Made by a program: the position numbers and the translations under genes
Source of the DNA: Rostrohypoxylon terebratum
Taxonomy: Eukaryota; Ascomycota; Sordariomycetes; Xylariales; Hypoxylaceae
Assembly: GCA_022497145.1 (NCBI GenBank)
Contig: MU385870.1
Location: 318,629 to 382,628, forward strand
Direction of reading: 5' to 3'
Length of the DNA stretch: 64,000 nucleotides
Shown: positions 13,301 through 25,966 of the stretch, piece after piece
Position numbering within the stretch: position 1 is the first letter of the stretch
Layout: every line of letters begins with the position of its first letter
Notes under the pieces: model-generated
The model's input: only the letters and a program-made list of their open reading frames with translations
Databases searched by the model: none
Told to the model about the DNA's origin: nothing

Positions 13301-16299
13301 TCACTCCTAGTGGTGAACCGTTGAGGACAACGAGGTGGCAAAGCCACTCTATGCCAGTCCCGTTTTCTGTAGGACGATAATTTGTCCCTTTTGGGACGGC
13401 TCTGCGTACAATGGCAACGCGCAACTGAGCAAGATGTCCATCCCATTAACGCCTAAGGGCAGCAATGCTCGTCCCGATGGTGATAGAGGATCTCTCCAAT
13501 TAGCGTTCACTATGCCGAAGGATCACAGTAAATCAGACCACGTCAAGATCTTGGGTGTTCCAATGGAAGGACCCCTAGAAATTCCTTAAGGAACAGAACC
13601 CAATAGAGTGGGATGGATTGGAGCAACAGTCTGCGAACCAGGTTTGCACGATTCCAGTGCCAGCCGTCCTGCCTTAACGCTATTCGACCCCGAATAATCC
13701 TGCCCGGAGGAACGGACGGGATCGTGACAAACCTCCAACGTATCCAGCTCCGGGTCCTTTTACTTAATGACGGCACCTGACTTGCGCACCCTGAGCTTAT
13801 TCGAGACTTCAGGGACCTTCAGGGATACGAAGAGGCAACCCCTTTGCATAAGGATGTGTGGCAGCACATTGCCTCACCTCGATGCTCCCCTAGACGGCCC
13901 TGCACGGGTAAACGAGCATTGGTGTGACGCCGGTAAATGACCTCCCCTCATCGAGAGGTGGGCAAACAGCAACCCGGATCGCGAGTAGGGTCCGTCTCAC
14001 TCGCCAAATAGGTCCCCGATTTCATCTACGTCTCCCCTGGCCGGAGGTGTTCTAAGTGGACGGTAAGAAATCGCATACATATCATTACATGCCATACAAA
14101 TTAATGTGGTGTTAGCATCGCATTCTCGCCCAACGCTCCTTTGCGTGATAGCCTTATTAGGCGTCAGCAGTCATGAGACTTTCCGCGCATGCACCTTGCC
14201 GTCCTGCTTGTCTATCTCATATTGCCCGCGTCCGAGATCGCAGAGCCCTGCAATACCACGCTGGTCTTACTTGGGGGTCATCACCCTACTACCACGGCAG
14301 CCGATGTTCGCCTCCAATCGTGTTTTTTTGTCTGTCAGCTTTGCGCGCCTTCTCGAACACGTCGCGAAGTCTTGAACTTTTTTTCCTAATCTAGATAGAT
14401 GTTCTCTGAAACGTCGAATGTTCATCATCTTCGAATCGGCAGATACGGGCTTGGGGGTTGGCTCGCGGACGCCCAATGCCTTCTTTCCTGTTCGCTGATC
14501 GCCGCGATCCTGTTCTCGGTTTCCCATAGATGGAAATCGGTGTCGGATATCGACATCTCGTTCTTGGTATGATGCGACAATTGCATTGTTGAATGTTACG
14601 GCTCTGAGAAGATTATTTCTGGTGATGCTCGGATTCCGGTGAGAGCGATGATCGTATATGATGACACCTCTACTAATTTCTCACACCAGTAACAACTTCC
14701 TAACGTGGTAATTATATCACTTTTCATCATCGTGGGAAATCACTTTGCTTGACCGATGACCCGCTGTGGACATCGACTGCGACGAGGGGGTACGTAGGCA
14801 TGGTGGGCGATTGCTGATGAAGGCCTTCGAGGTCTTACCGCTTTCTCGTGAGAATTATGTAGGCACCTTGGCTCTTTAGCCTGAACGGACGTAGGGCGGA
14901 CATTAGGATCGTGTCATGGCGGATTGAAGCCGGCTTCATGGACCCGATAATCGATATGCCCTAGCGTTTGCTCGAAGAATAAGGTGAATATCAGCGAAGT
15001 TCGTAACATATAAAACGCGAGAGATGGAATAAGCTGTGGAATAAGATCATTGTTGCCCGCTTGGACGCTATTCGGAGGCAATTATACAGTCTCAATGGTG
15101 GCGAGAGGCTATCGCCACAGTTCGACAAGCCCATGCGTGCGTGTGTGAAAATAATTTCATCGTAAGAGACACCGCCTTTTAATATTTATTCCCGAAGTCG
15201 TCCAGTTTACTCGGGGTAGGAGAATATATCTAGGATTATCTGCTATGCATTGGCTTGCTAGGGTAAGAAAATAAGGCACGAACATCGTGTTGTTTCTATA
15301 TCAGTTTATAATCATAAATTGTAATGGCATTGAGATGATGCTGTATTCTGCTATGTCTGGTGAACCCTTTGCTTCAGAATTTACACGATTGCTTGGCGTC
15401 ATACTGGGCGTCTGAGGAATGATGATGAGTAAAGACTTAGTTGATAATACTTATCCTCTTAAGAGTACGCTTTACTGATTTCTTCAATTGATAGTAAATC
15501 GTTGCAAGAGCTGTATTGGGCGTGGACGTCTCCTTGCATCGTGGAAAGAACCAATATGTCCAAGTCGTAATATACCTAGGACTTTCGTGGTTCTACCCAA
15601 TGTAATTTGGCCACATGAACAAGAAGAGAGAGGAATGGTACTATGAGCGACAAAACTCTTGCTGAAATAGGAGTAGAAATTTGGTCTACTTCATCTAAGT
15701 GTCGGGTTGCTGGTACTGATCGTCTTATGTTCGACATGATCAGAATGTCAGCTCGGGCTCTAAAGGCCTAGCAAGAGTGTGATTCATGGATATAACATAC
15801 GAAATGTCAAAGCAATGGTCATATTGGAGATGCTTATAAAACATTGGATATCTCTTTTCAAATATCAGGCATCATTATTGAGGCTATCGTGACCCTCGTC
15901 GTCTCCGATTGACAAGTATGATTGGTCAGCGGGCATTTCTCGGGAAACCTGTTCTTGCTCATTGATAAGCTCATAAAACCTTTTTTTCTATCAAGCGATA
16001 CATAGGAGATATAATGCCCCCATGAGACTCTATATTTGGCTCATATTTGGCTTCAAAGGGGACGGTGTCGTTAATTATCTGCCGAGGTATCTGGAAGGGT
16101 GGAAATGAGTGTAACGGTACATTGGTACATCGATGACGTTGAATTAGAGTGCATACTTGGGTGCCAAGCTCATGCACAGACCAGGCATCCGGGTGCGTTG
16201 AATGTGGGGTTATTCGACCGGTGAAATAGCTTTTCCAGTTCCCGCGGGGGAGCTCCAAAAATTCTAGGTGGAACAATCAGAACAAGCACAATTTCGAGA

Positions 16300-16323
16300 T
16301 CGGGATATTGGGATATTGGGATA
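16300..16323. repeat. GGGATATT direct repeats upstream of CCT3
   Basis: Two to three tandem copies of the 8-bp word GGGATATT lie about 160-180 bp upstream of the CCT3 start codon. The position would fit a promoter element, but I know of no factor for this word, and it may be simple slippage. Confidence 0.4.
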
Positions 16324-16482
16324 CAAGCTTCGCGACGTGACATCTCGACCAGATCTTGGTGTTTAGTTGTTTGTAAAAGGTCACATCTGGTGCCTTTGAT
16401 TCTAATACATTTCAAAACACTCCAAAACATTCCAAAATACCCCAAACTTCCTAGAGATTACGCCGACAACATCACTTTCAAG

Positions 16483-18409
16483 ATGCAGGCTCCCGTTTTG
16501 GTTATGAGTGAGCCCCTCCATACCTTCATACCTCTATACCTCCATACCTCCATACCCCAAAGAGCTCGCATAGCTTCTATAAATCCAGATATAGTAATAT
16601 AGCTAACCACGAATAACAGACACCAACAGCGGTGAAAGACAGACTGGCCGAAAAGCTCAACTGTCCAACATCGCCGCCGCGAAGACGTATGATCACCACC
16701 CTACCACCCTACCACCCTTACCGCTCTTGCTTGCCCGCTAAACCCAATCTCTAGAGTCTCTGATATCATTCGATCATGTCTCGGTCCCAAAGCCATGTTA
16801 AAGATGTTGCTAGATCCTATGGGCGGCATCGTCTTGACGAACGACGGCCACGCCATCCTACGAGAGATCGAGGTGTCACATCCAGCTGCAAAGAGCATGA
16901 TCGAGCTTAGCAGAACACAAGACGAGGAAGTAGGTGATGGCACAACGACAGTCATCATCATGGGTTAGTAACATATCACTTATACGTCGGTAATAATGAA
17001 CAAGTATTGAGTGCTAACTACGAACTAGCTGGTGAGATTCTTGCACACGCCCTACCCCAACTAGAGCGAAACATACATCCTGTCGTTATCATCTCCGCCT
17101 TCAAGCGTGCCCTCAAGGATGCTCTAGAGATCATCGACGAAATATCCCTACCTATAGATATCAACGACGACAAGGCAATGTTCGGCCTCATCTCCTCTTC
17201 GATCGGCACCAAGTTCGTTTCACGATGGACAGACCTAATGTGCAGCTTAGCTCTTAACGCTGTCCGAACGGTCACTTGGGAAGTTGGAAATGGCAAGAAG
17301 GAAGTCGATATCAAGCGGTATGCCCGTGTGGAGAAGGTCCCTGGCGGCGAGATCGAGGACAGCAAAGTTTTGGATGGTGTAATGCTCAACAAGGATATCA
17401 CCCACCCCAAGATGCGACGGAAGATCGAGAACCCGAGAATCATCCTCCTAGATTGTCCGTTGGAGTACAAGAAGGGAGAGTCGCAAACGAATATCGAGAT
17501 CACGAAAGAAGAAGATTGGAATCGTATCTTACAAATTGAAGAGGAGCAAGTGAAGGCTATGTGCGATGCCATCTTAGCCTTTAAGCCTGACCTAGTCATT
17601 ACCGAGAAGGGTGTTTCCGACCTCGCGCAACACTACTTCGTAAAGGCAAATGTCACTGCCCTGCGAAGAGTCCGAAAGACAGACAACAACAGAATAGCCC
17701 GTGCAACTGGTGCAACTATTGTGAACAGGGTGGACGATATACAGGAATCCGATATTGGAACCAAGTGCGGCCTATTCGAGATTGAGAAGATTGGTGACGA
17801 GTACTTCACTTTCCTTACCAAATGCACGACGCCTAAGGCTTGCACAATCTTACTTCGTGGACCCTCCAAGGATATCCTGAACGAGATCGAGCGAAATCTT
17901 CAAGATGCTATGGGTGTAGCTCGCAATGTTATGTTCCACCCTAGATTAGCACCAGGCGGCGGAGCTACCGAGATGGCAGTCTCGGTACGATTAAACCAAC
18001 TAGCGAGAAACATCGAGGGTGTGCAACAATGGCCATACAAGGCCGTCGCCGATGCCCTTGAAGTCATCCCCCGAACCTTGGTACAGAATGCTGGTGCTAG
18101 TCCAGTAAGAGTCCTTACCGAACTCCGTGCCAAGCAAGCGGAGGGTAAGAGTTCGTGGGGTATCAACGGAGATACCGGCACGATCGTGGATATGCAGGAG
18201 TATGGCATCTGGGAGCCCGAGGCGATCAAACTCCAGAGTATCAAAACCGCCGTCGAGGTAAGACATTATCGTTATTTTGCTCATCTAAAACTACACAAGT
18301 ACTGACAGTATTACAGGCTGCCTGCCTCCTGTTGAGAGTGGACGACATCTGCAGCGCGAAGAAGGCGCAGCAAGCTGGAGCACCTGGACTAGGTGGCGGA
18401 GATGACTAA
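16483..18409 (+). CDS. cct3: T-complex protein 1 subunit gamma (CCT3)
   Basis: Gamma subunit of the cytosolic TRiC/CCT chaperonin, the ATP-driven double ring that folds actin, tubulin and WD40 proteins. Exons: 16483-16507, 16620-16686, 16755-16963, 17029-18257, 18317-18409, giving 540 residues, the normal length for the family. The start reads MQAPVLVM followed across intron 1 by NTNSGERQTGRKAQ, the typical fungal CCT3 N-terminus. ATP-site motifs are visible: LGPKAMLKMLLDP, NDGHAILREI and EEVGDGTTTV in exon 3, and APGGGATEMAV in exon 4. The C-terminus is short and glycine-rich (LGGGDD), as in group II chaperonins. Introns 1 and 2 are largely made of short tandem repeats. Identification is secure; the four splice junctions all restore the conserved frame. 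Confidence 0.98.
16517..16558. repeat. CCATACCT-type repeat inside CCT3 intron 1
   Basis: About five imperfect copies of an 8-bp unit close to CCATACCT fill the centre of the 112-nt first intron of CCT3. It is pyrimidine-rich on the transcribed strand and so may double as the tract before the acceptor. Confidence 0.8.
16697..16723. repeat. CCCTACCA repeat inside CCT3 intron 2
   Basis: Three near-perfect copies of an 8-bp unit CCCTACCA occupy the 5' half of the 68-nt second intron of CCT3. The unit resembles the repeats of intron 1 and of the intergenic regions. Confidence 0.8.
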
Positions 18410-19530
18410 AGAAAAAAGAAAAATTAATTGATGAAGTAGTCAAGCAAGCCTATTGCATACGGAATACCGAGAGGACATACCCCCTGTACGATCGACTGGT
18501 CTAAAATCCACGAGATAGATGAAATAGATGGCTTGTTACCATGGCTACTTAGTCATGCTTTCTGTGACACATTATTCACTAAATACCAGGGCTAGTCTCG
18601 TTTGATCTGATAAGGCTGTTTTGTGCCAGGTGAGGTGGCATTTCTATCTGATGTGTTATTTGCGCAGGGTGTATGATTCAAGGATGAGTTGGAGATGTCA
18701 TGCTAACTGCGTTGCGTCTATATGGCTTCTTGCTAGATTTTTGAACGCGACTCCTTTTTGATGCCTGTTTTTGAGGTCTTGGCAAGCTCTATCGTGTTCC
18801 TAACTTGAGGAACCTCCCTGGCAAGAAGTTCCGGCGATAGAATGATGCGAGCACAAACTTCATTATAGGGCGGAATAAGAAAAAAGCAGATTTATCGTCT
18901 GAACTTCAACTCTGACAACCACAATATGAGTAATAAACGTTACTCATCCACAAACATAAATCATACGTCGTCAACATGTACCCATATATAATAGACCCCT
19001 TGACATCGTATCGAAATATTCAAAACTTCTACACTGAGGCTCAGCACAACTCCGGCATGGACTCTCTCAGTCCTGACGAGTGTGATAGCTTGGAAGTTAA
19101 GATACTCAGTAGATTACGTCGTGTATAGAATGGCTTCACTCATGATCTCCGTCTCATGTCGTTCAATCTACAGAAGCTTTGAAGGAGTGATTAGGTACGG
19201 AAAGTAGGAGAACACATACATCATGATACACTCACCAAGTTCTGGGTATTTTACACATCGTACTGTTCAAATGCATTTGCCCTAGATGAAAGCCCAAAAT
19301 GCTTATATTTATACACTCATCCTTCTTTCTCTTCTTTCTTCCTTCTAAATACACAAAACTTCTGTGAAACTCAACAGCAGTAAAAACAACGAATGCTTTG
19401 CGTATCGTAACATTTCCATCACTCTTTGAAATCTTCACCTCTAATTCTGCTATCACATACACTACATCCCCATCTTCGCCTTACTCTTACTCTTCTATTA
19501 ACTTATATCCTATATCTATCCATTGCCATC
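18410..19530. other. Intergenic region, CCT3 to proline-rich gene
   Basis: No gene seen. The last 200 bases before 19531 are CT-rich (for example runs of CTTACTCTTACTCTTC), the usual look of a fungal core promoter and 5' leader, and fit transcription of the downstream gene. Confidence 0.6.
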
Positions 19531-21055
19531 ATGCCTGTCCTTACTAGAAAACGCAAGGCCGAACTCGAGGCCGGGGATCCTGAGATGCAAGAACAGCAAT
19601 TAGAGGAGGCTGAAAATGCCACGAAGCAACGTTCCCCTAAACGTCAGAGGTGTGACAAGCCACCAAAGAGAACAGATCCATTTCGTCCTCTTGTAAGTGT
19701 CCCTTTTCCCCTTACTTCACAGCTCTCCCGACTTTCAATCCACCGTACTAATTCGTATCGTCCCAGTCTCCCCAGTCTCCTCCTCCTAGGACGGTGATGC
19801 GCCAAGGCAATCGGGTCAAATACTCCAGACTGAAGAAGAGGACTCCTCAGCCACGGCACCCATTGCCCATATTATTCTTCACCGAACCCGAAATCAACCC
19901 GGCGAGGCAGATCTCAGCTAGAAGCCGAAGCAGCAACGATGTGAATCTCATCATGGCCACCAAATCTTTATTCGAGCATCAAGAGTAAGTAATCTTCTCA
20001 CCTCTCATTCCTATCCATCTAAAGTTCTATCTCCGTCCCGTTGAACTCGTTGTTCCATTTGATATAATGAGAAGAACCCTTTAATAGATAAAAGACACAT
20101 ACCGAAACATGTAGGTACTAATTATTTGGTCAGTAAATATGGTCCTGAAGCAATGCCGAGTTATAAGGACCTCGAAAGCTGGCTTGAGGAGCATAAGGAT
20201 GAGTTCATCCAAGATAAGGCTCGGCAAGCTCAGAGACAGCCCTCTCCGGCTCGCCGCATCCAAGAAGCCCCCGAAGTTGCTGACCCCATCGCGGCCGAGG
20301 CAGACCCTCCAGCTGCTCATAACCCAGCTGCAAGACCTCCAGAAAGGCCCGCACCTCCCGCAGCCAATGATGGAATATTCCGAAGACTGGCTCGCTATGC
20401 TAGCCGTTCCATTCATGGCTTCGTAAATCGACCCGATCCTGCCCCCGAGGAGGTCGCACCTCAAGAAATACCCTTAACCCTACACATATCCCAGGGAAAT
20501 CTAGAGCAGCCCGAGCAGCCGGAACACACGACCAATATCGGTCACCTGAACAAGCCAGTGGCGGACCCTACCCCGGTGAGACCCATAGCACCCACCCTAG
20601 ATCCGCGCTTTTTCCACCCAAACGGACAGCTCCATTCCGTCTACAAGTACCTCACCGCCGACATCCCCCTTCCACGACAGTGGGTAAGATGGGCCCTCGC
20701 CAACAACATCATGGACGTGCCCGGTCGAGGTGACATCCGAGGGCCCGGAACGTATGTCGCGGAAGATACGTTCGATTACGATGCACTCTACCAAGCGGTC
20801 CACCGGGGTCACTTCCGAACCGGAAGGATCGAGATCGACTACCATACGGACCATTGGCCCGGGGTCGAGGGGTGGCGAGACCAACGTGTCGCGGACCTGG
20901 ACTTGGATGAGTTCCGTATTACGCCGGAGGGATATCGGCCTGATGGCCGCGTGATCGAGAAGTCCGCTGCGCCGTCGCCCGAGCCTCAACCGAGGCCATA
21001 TTACATGTCACCGGGAGAGAGCGTAGCTGGTCCTTCTGACTCTCGCGCGATGTAG
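19531..21055 (+). CDS. Uncharacterised basic, proline-rich protein
   Basis: Not recognised. Proposed exons 19531-19692, 19767-19984 and 20134-21055 give 433 residues in one frame. The N-terminus is very basic with a likely nuclear-localisation signal (SPKRQRCDKPPKR). The middle is disordered, rich in Ala, Pro and Glu (residues about 150-260). The C-terminal third (about 300-410) looks folded, with aromatic stretches such as YKYLTADIPLPRQWVRWAL and EIDYHTDHWPGVEGW. Exon 2 depends on choosing the acceptor ending at 19766: a later acceptor at 19789 leads to an early stop. Exon 3 depends on the acceptor ending at 20133. Donors are both GTAAGT. A nuclear role is only suggested by the basic cluster. 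The last exon is secure as coding; the first two are moderately so. Confidence 0.65.
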
Positions 21056-23324
21056 TCTTCCGGATAACGGTGGTGTGATCTTCGTTGCAGATCACTTTTG
21101 AACAACCCAGGATTCGCGGAGCATGCCAAGAAGGTTTTGACAGACTAGATTCTGTTGAGTTATATGTAGTGTTATAAAGAAGAGATCCTAGATGCGCTCG
21201 AAGCTAGTCACAGCTAGGTATCTTGAACCTTACGAACCACTGACAGTCAAAACACTTGAGGAGCCGGGGCTGCCGTAGTTCTCGTGCACGATTGATTTCA
21301 TATAATAAACAATAGAAGAGTAGGGTTCCTTTTCTTACCCTTTAGATCAGAACGAGAGTATCATATACACATCCATGCCTACCTATATATACACCAAACA
21401 CTTCACCTACTCATCATTTCCCGATGAGTTGGCAGCTAAAAGCCAACACCGTCCTCACCTTTGTGTTTCAGCATACGCAGACACTCGAGACAATAGGGGA
21501 TACCATTAATTGCACGGTGTGCTTAGACACATCGCGGTCATCGTAGCAAGAGAACACGGATATTCTAACACCCATCTACATAAGTAATATATGGGAGACG
21601 ACCGGGATGCTGCCACAGCGATAACTGCTGCGTAACAAATAAGACGTAGCTCAACCGACACTGATCAGTATGACCAAGAAAGTTGAAGACGAATATGTCT
21701 ACGTGCTTAATCAGTAGCTACGAAAGGATACACACACCGCAACATAGAATCTTGCGATGTCCAAACACATTCCCAACAGGGGAACAAGAACGATCCAATC
21801 TTCGTGGTGATGGAAAAGTTCTATAAGGAACCGGATCGATATATATGTTGAATAGCAGCTCTCTATCCTACCCGCCGAGGTTGTGGGCTTGTCCTGGTGG
21901 ATCGTTTTAATAGCTGTCTGGCTGGGAAGACCACTGGTCCAATCAGTTTATGTAAAAAACAACTGCCACAGCAAACACGCGCACAAGCCCCAGGACTCCT
22001 GCTTCTTTATGCACTAAAGCAACCGTACCATTATTATTGAGACCAACGGCGATATCGATGCTGTTCTCTTTGCCTCAGTGCACGGGCGCGGACGAAAACC
22101 TAGCGGAGGAGGCTGAGCACACCCCTAAAGGAGGCCAAGTCGAGAAAAGCGCTGAAAGAGGGCCGGGCGACCCTGAGGCTGCGACACCTCGTTTCCTACC
22201 TGCTGGGCAATATCGAATATGACCTGGGACATACCCAAGGATAAACAAAAGACTGACCGAACCTAGACGAGACCGTAAGCGTGGGTCGATAACTAGGGAG
22301 AAGAGACATATAATGCACTATGTTGACAAGCTTTTTAAAGCAAGCTGACGCAGATTTCACGAAAGGGGGGCACTCCCTGGGCGAGGGGGAGAGAGGCTGC
22401 GAGAATCTCTAAGCTCCGCCCACTATTAAGAATGCCGGAGCACACATAGATGGTATCTGTGGATGTCTTCGCGAGTCTATACATGCGGCAAGCGTAATGA
22501 GGCCGTATGTCTAGAGAAGTTCATCGGTAATTACGACCAAGATGTAACCAAAGCCAATGTCCAGAAATGTAATTTTTGTCTGAGTAGGTAGCCAGTCTTT
22601 TACCTGTTTGAGAGGATTGCGGCTGCTTGGACATGGTTGATGTTGGAACTAGAAATGCGAATAAAAAATACTGCGAACCCACGATCGAATGTAATTCACT
22701 TTACTTCCGCACATTAGAAAGAGACAACTACATAGAAGGGAGCGAGCATAGAATATTCCACCTTGCCGCGCACCTACTCATACACAAACATACCTGCCGG
22801 CTACTGGACCAAGGGTGGCGCCTCCATCACGACCTTGCTTCAACGGACTCCGAGGACTTACAAATTCCCTTCTATGGGACCTCGGCCGAGTGGTGACGCC
22901 GTGGCTTTTGCTGTGGCTTCGCATAGTTATCCCTCCTCCAATAAACCGCCAATATATCTCCGCTAATTCCAAGAAAAATATGTCCGGGGGTGGCACGGCA
23001 TCGGACTTACAGAGTGGTTGGACGGACACAATAAATTACAAATTATACCTAGTATCGGAAGAGATGAGGTCAACAGTGGTGGTACAGGGTGAGCGTCTAT
23101 ACAATGACCTCTACCAACTACATCAAGAAATCAAGAATCGTAGCCAAACATGTTCTCATTGCTATCTGCCATAAAACCGCTGTTCGTAGACCTCATGTTT
23201 TCCAGTCTATTCATATATGCGCTAATCATAAAGGGTATCTCCAATATGTAAGAAAGAGGCAACATACAATGAAAACCAACCGTATTCTGTCCTAGTTCCT
23301 TATCCGTGTAAATAGACACTATCC
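21056..23324. other. Intergenic region, 2.3 kb
   Basis: No gene supported; the frames present are under 120 codons and show no domain or consistent composition. It lies between the 3' ends of two convergent genes, so no promoter is required here. Confidence 0.6.
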
Positions 23325-24887
23325 TTAGTAGACGCTCCCTCTAATGCTCTTATCCTCTCGCTCGGCCTTGTCGATATCTTCAGCTTCGTCACCTCCGTCT
23401 GATCCCTGGTCGGAAGATCCTTGGTCCGAGTTTGGCACATCACCAAGCTTATTGGCGTGTGCGTGTCGCGTAGCCGACGGATCTCTACCGTTGAGCAGCG
23501 ATCTCTCACCGTTTCTGACTCGCGCGACTTTAGCAGCAAGACGTTGGCGGGCATCGTTCTCCGAGAATTCCTCCTCGCTAGCGTGCCCTGATAACGTGCC
23601 GCCGAAGTCGCGCCCAGTATGTAAAAACGCCGACTTCTGTGGAGTCTTGAGCGCGTTTCGGAGACGGTCTTCGATAGTGATATACGAAGGCGTTCCGTCT
23701 GGTGAGGAAACAACTTCTTCCTGGGCCTTGGTCACGTCGATATGAGGTGTGGCCCTACCACGAGGATCATCCGAATCGTCGTCCGAGTTGTTGGGCCCCT
23801 GAACCCTTTTAGCCGGGATACGACGACTTGCTATGGTGCCGTTGGTCTCGGGGACGGAATGGGTGAAGCCGTTCTTGGCACTATCTTCATCTTGCTGCCG
23901 CAGTTCTGCTAGATCACGTCGTATCTTGAAGTCCTTTCCGTGGTCACAGCCGTGAGGGCAGCCGCCCCATCGGCGTGGTACACTCGGCGTACTGTTCTGC
24001 CTCTCTATCTTGCTTATGTCTTTCTTCTTTCCGGATTCAATTAGTTCCTTATCTTCTTTTGCCTTTTGGGCTTCTCGCTCACGGCGTAGCTCGGACCACG
24101 TCCTAAGCTTGTTTTCGAGATCGTATTTGCCGCTGTCCGGTTGCTTCTTCATGATGAGAAATTCGCAGTGGTTGACGTTGCGAAGGTCCTCAAAGTACTC
24201 TACGGAAAAGTGGTACCACTTCATGAGGAAGACGCGAGACATGAGACCGTGTGTCACTGGCTACGTGTTAGAAGATGGGATTTTGAGTAGAGATTATGAT
24301 TTTGTTACGTACCTAGAACGCAGACGCTAGGGAAGTCGTCTTCTCCGAACTGGCGCCATAGACTTTCGTTGAATCCCGACACACGGTCATAAGCATCGGC
24401 GGCGCTCTCACCGTTAGGAATACGGTAGAAGAAGTGACCATAGTCAGCACGTTCTTGCCACATGCGTTCCATTTCGGCACTGCATGGTTGGAAGTTTCCA
24501 AAGTCCTGTTCCCGCAACCGCGGTTCCTCGTATACCTTCATGTTCCTGCGCTTAAAAGGTGAAGGGTCGGGGTCGTCGGATGTAAGGGTCTCTAGGATGC
24601 CTTCGGTCGTCTCTCTCGTCCTACGGTACGGCGAGGTATAAAATTGGAGCGTGTCGTCTGGACGGAGCATGGCTCGCAGGCGGCGGCCTGCGTCACGAGC
24701 TTGCTGCCATCCTTCCTGAGTCAGCTTCACTCTGTGATCAGGAATGGTCTGATGAATCTCGCGATTCTCTGTTATTTGCATTTGTAAGCTTCTGGACGTA
24801 GGTTGTTGGTAGAGAGGTGGGTAATGACATACTATTGCCCTCAGACTGAGCATGCCTGATCAATATAATAAGCCTTGGGCGACCCAT
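23325..24887 (-). CDS. DET1-like histidine phosphatase
   Basis: Member of the histidine phosphatase (phosphoglycerate mutase-like) superfamily, close to yeast Det1, an acid phosphatase linked to sterol transport. Minus-strand exons: 24887-24833, 24768-24313, 24256-23325; 480 residues. The start reads MGRPRLIILIRHAQSEGN, with catalytic His12 in an RHA motif (RHG is usual). Then SPYRRTRET, REQDFGNFQ, YGHFFYRIPNGESAADAYDRV, and the second catalytic His173 in VTHG, followed by SRVFLMKW. All are in the family order and positions. Residues about 240-480 are a charged, disordered tail with an acidic stretch (SDGGDEAEDIDKAERE), absent from yeast Det1, so the fungal protein is a phosphatase plus tail. 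Intron 1 splits the RHA region from the rest, and exon 1 is only 55 nt, so a gene finder may start the protein wrongly at an internal ATG at 24853. Confidence 0.93.
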
Positions 24888-25200
24888 AATTATATCCCAA
24901 GTTAGATCTCAGAGATCTTTCCCTATAGTGCGCCTACGATGGCGCGGTATTCCGAAGAGCGAAGCAAGGTGGGTTTTCGTTAGATTCGATGCTAACGAAA
25001 TTCGAGGGGGTTGAAGTTTATATGTTCGAGAGCTTGTCGATTTGACTCCAAGGCACCAGAAGTATTCTAGAAGCTATGGAGGTTGTGTGGCAAGCTGAGC
25101 GAGTCACTCGGTCGAGAACGTCAGAAGACTGCGGGGGATTGTTAGACAATATAATATATATAACAGTCTTGGCTTGAGCTTTGACGCTCTGACTGTTCCT

Positions 25201-25227
25201 GATGAGTGATGAGTGATGAGTGATGAC
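25201..25227. repeat. GATGAGT tandem repeat
   Basis: Three perfect 7-bp copies of GATGAGT plus a fourth partial copy. It lies about 310 bp upstream of the start codon of the leftward DET1-like gene. Slippage repeat; a regulatory role is not shown. Confidence 0.8.
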
Positions 25228-25966
25228 TAGGAAGGAGAGTAATTCCAAATCATGAACAGATAGACACTCTCGTTTATAAAGTATTTAAATTATATATCTC
25301 TAACGGACTATCAGGCTGAATAAAGCAGTGGCAGTGGCGTATATGAGGTGTAAAAAAGTCCACAGTATGAGGTATAAATTGAAAACGACAGGAGTACCAA
25401 ACCGCAAGGCAACACACGTTGCAGACGTTGCGTTGTACAAACGAGTTCCAGGTGATATGGATATGATATATGATATTTGTATTGGCTGTTGTTGGGTGTA
25501 TGGGAAAAGTATTGGAGAGATGGAGGAGATATATTGAAAAAAAGGTAAAAAAGTATTGGATGTGACGATTTTACCGGATGACAAAGTTTCTTTACGGCAA
25601 GTACATAGTGAAAGGGGGGTAACTGCTGCAACTATGTTGGGCTTTTTGTTTCACTCCTGCCAACCAAATTCCATGTGCTCGTATACCTCTGGTATACCTG
25701 TGCCGAATTGTCGGGGTTTCCCTGCTAGCCATGCGTCAAGAAAGCCTAAAACGCTCAGTTGTCTGTAAATACTCCGTTCTGATTGGCCCCAAACACCTTA
25801 CCAGCTTACCCATCTGGCCGACCCCCCTCCAACCGATTTCGGCTCCAGCGTTAGGCTACACCTGGATCTGCCTTTTAGCGCAACGCTGCAGGGACGACCC
25901 GGGGTTCACTAAGGTTATTATTCCTTCACTGCCCAGACTGCGCCGCTGTAGTTGTTGTAGTAGCTT

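Larger units (their letters stand above)
1..16482. other. 16.5-kb stretch without a supportable gene
   Basis: No reading frame here exceeds about 140 codons, and none of those I read has recognisable domains, a coherent composition or splice signals leading to a longer frame. Base composition looks ordinary rather than AT-rich, so this does not look like a classic RIP-degraded transposon tract. What is visible is short tandem repeats (listed separately near 2.1-2.3 kb, 3.5 kb and 5.5 kb), many copies of the words TAGGTA/TACCTA, and an AT palindrome near 10.3 kb. Unrecognised non-coding RNA genes or small multi-exon genes cannot be excluded by eye. Confidence 0.6.

Noticed and set aside
13032..13446. 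Overlapping minus-strand frames of 130 and 78 codons
   Set aside because: No homology or splice logic recognised; consistent with random open frames.
17018..17599. 193-codon minus-strand frame
   Set aside because: Lies entirely antisense to CCT3 exon 4, whose identity is certain; it is a codon-bias shadow.
19790..19920. Alternative exon 2 of the proline-rich gene starting at 19790
   Set aside because: It opens well but hits a TAG before any donor; the upstream acceptor keeps the frame to a GTAAGT donor and in phase with the last exon.
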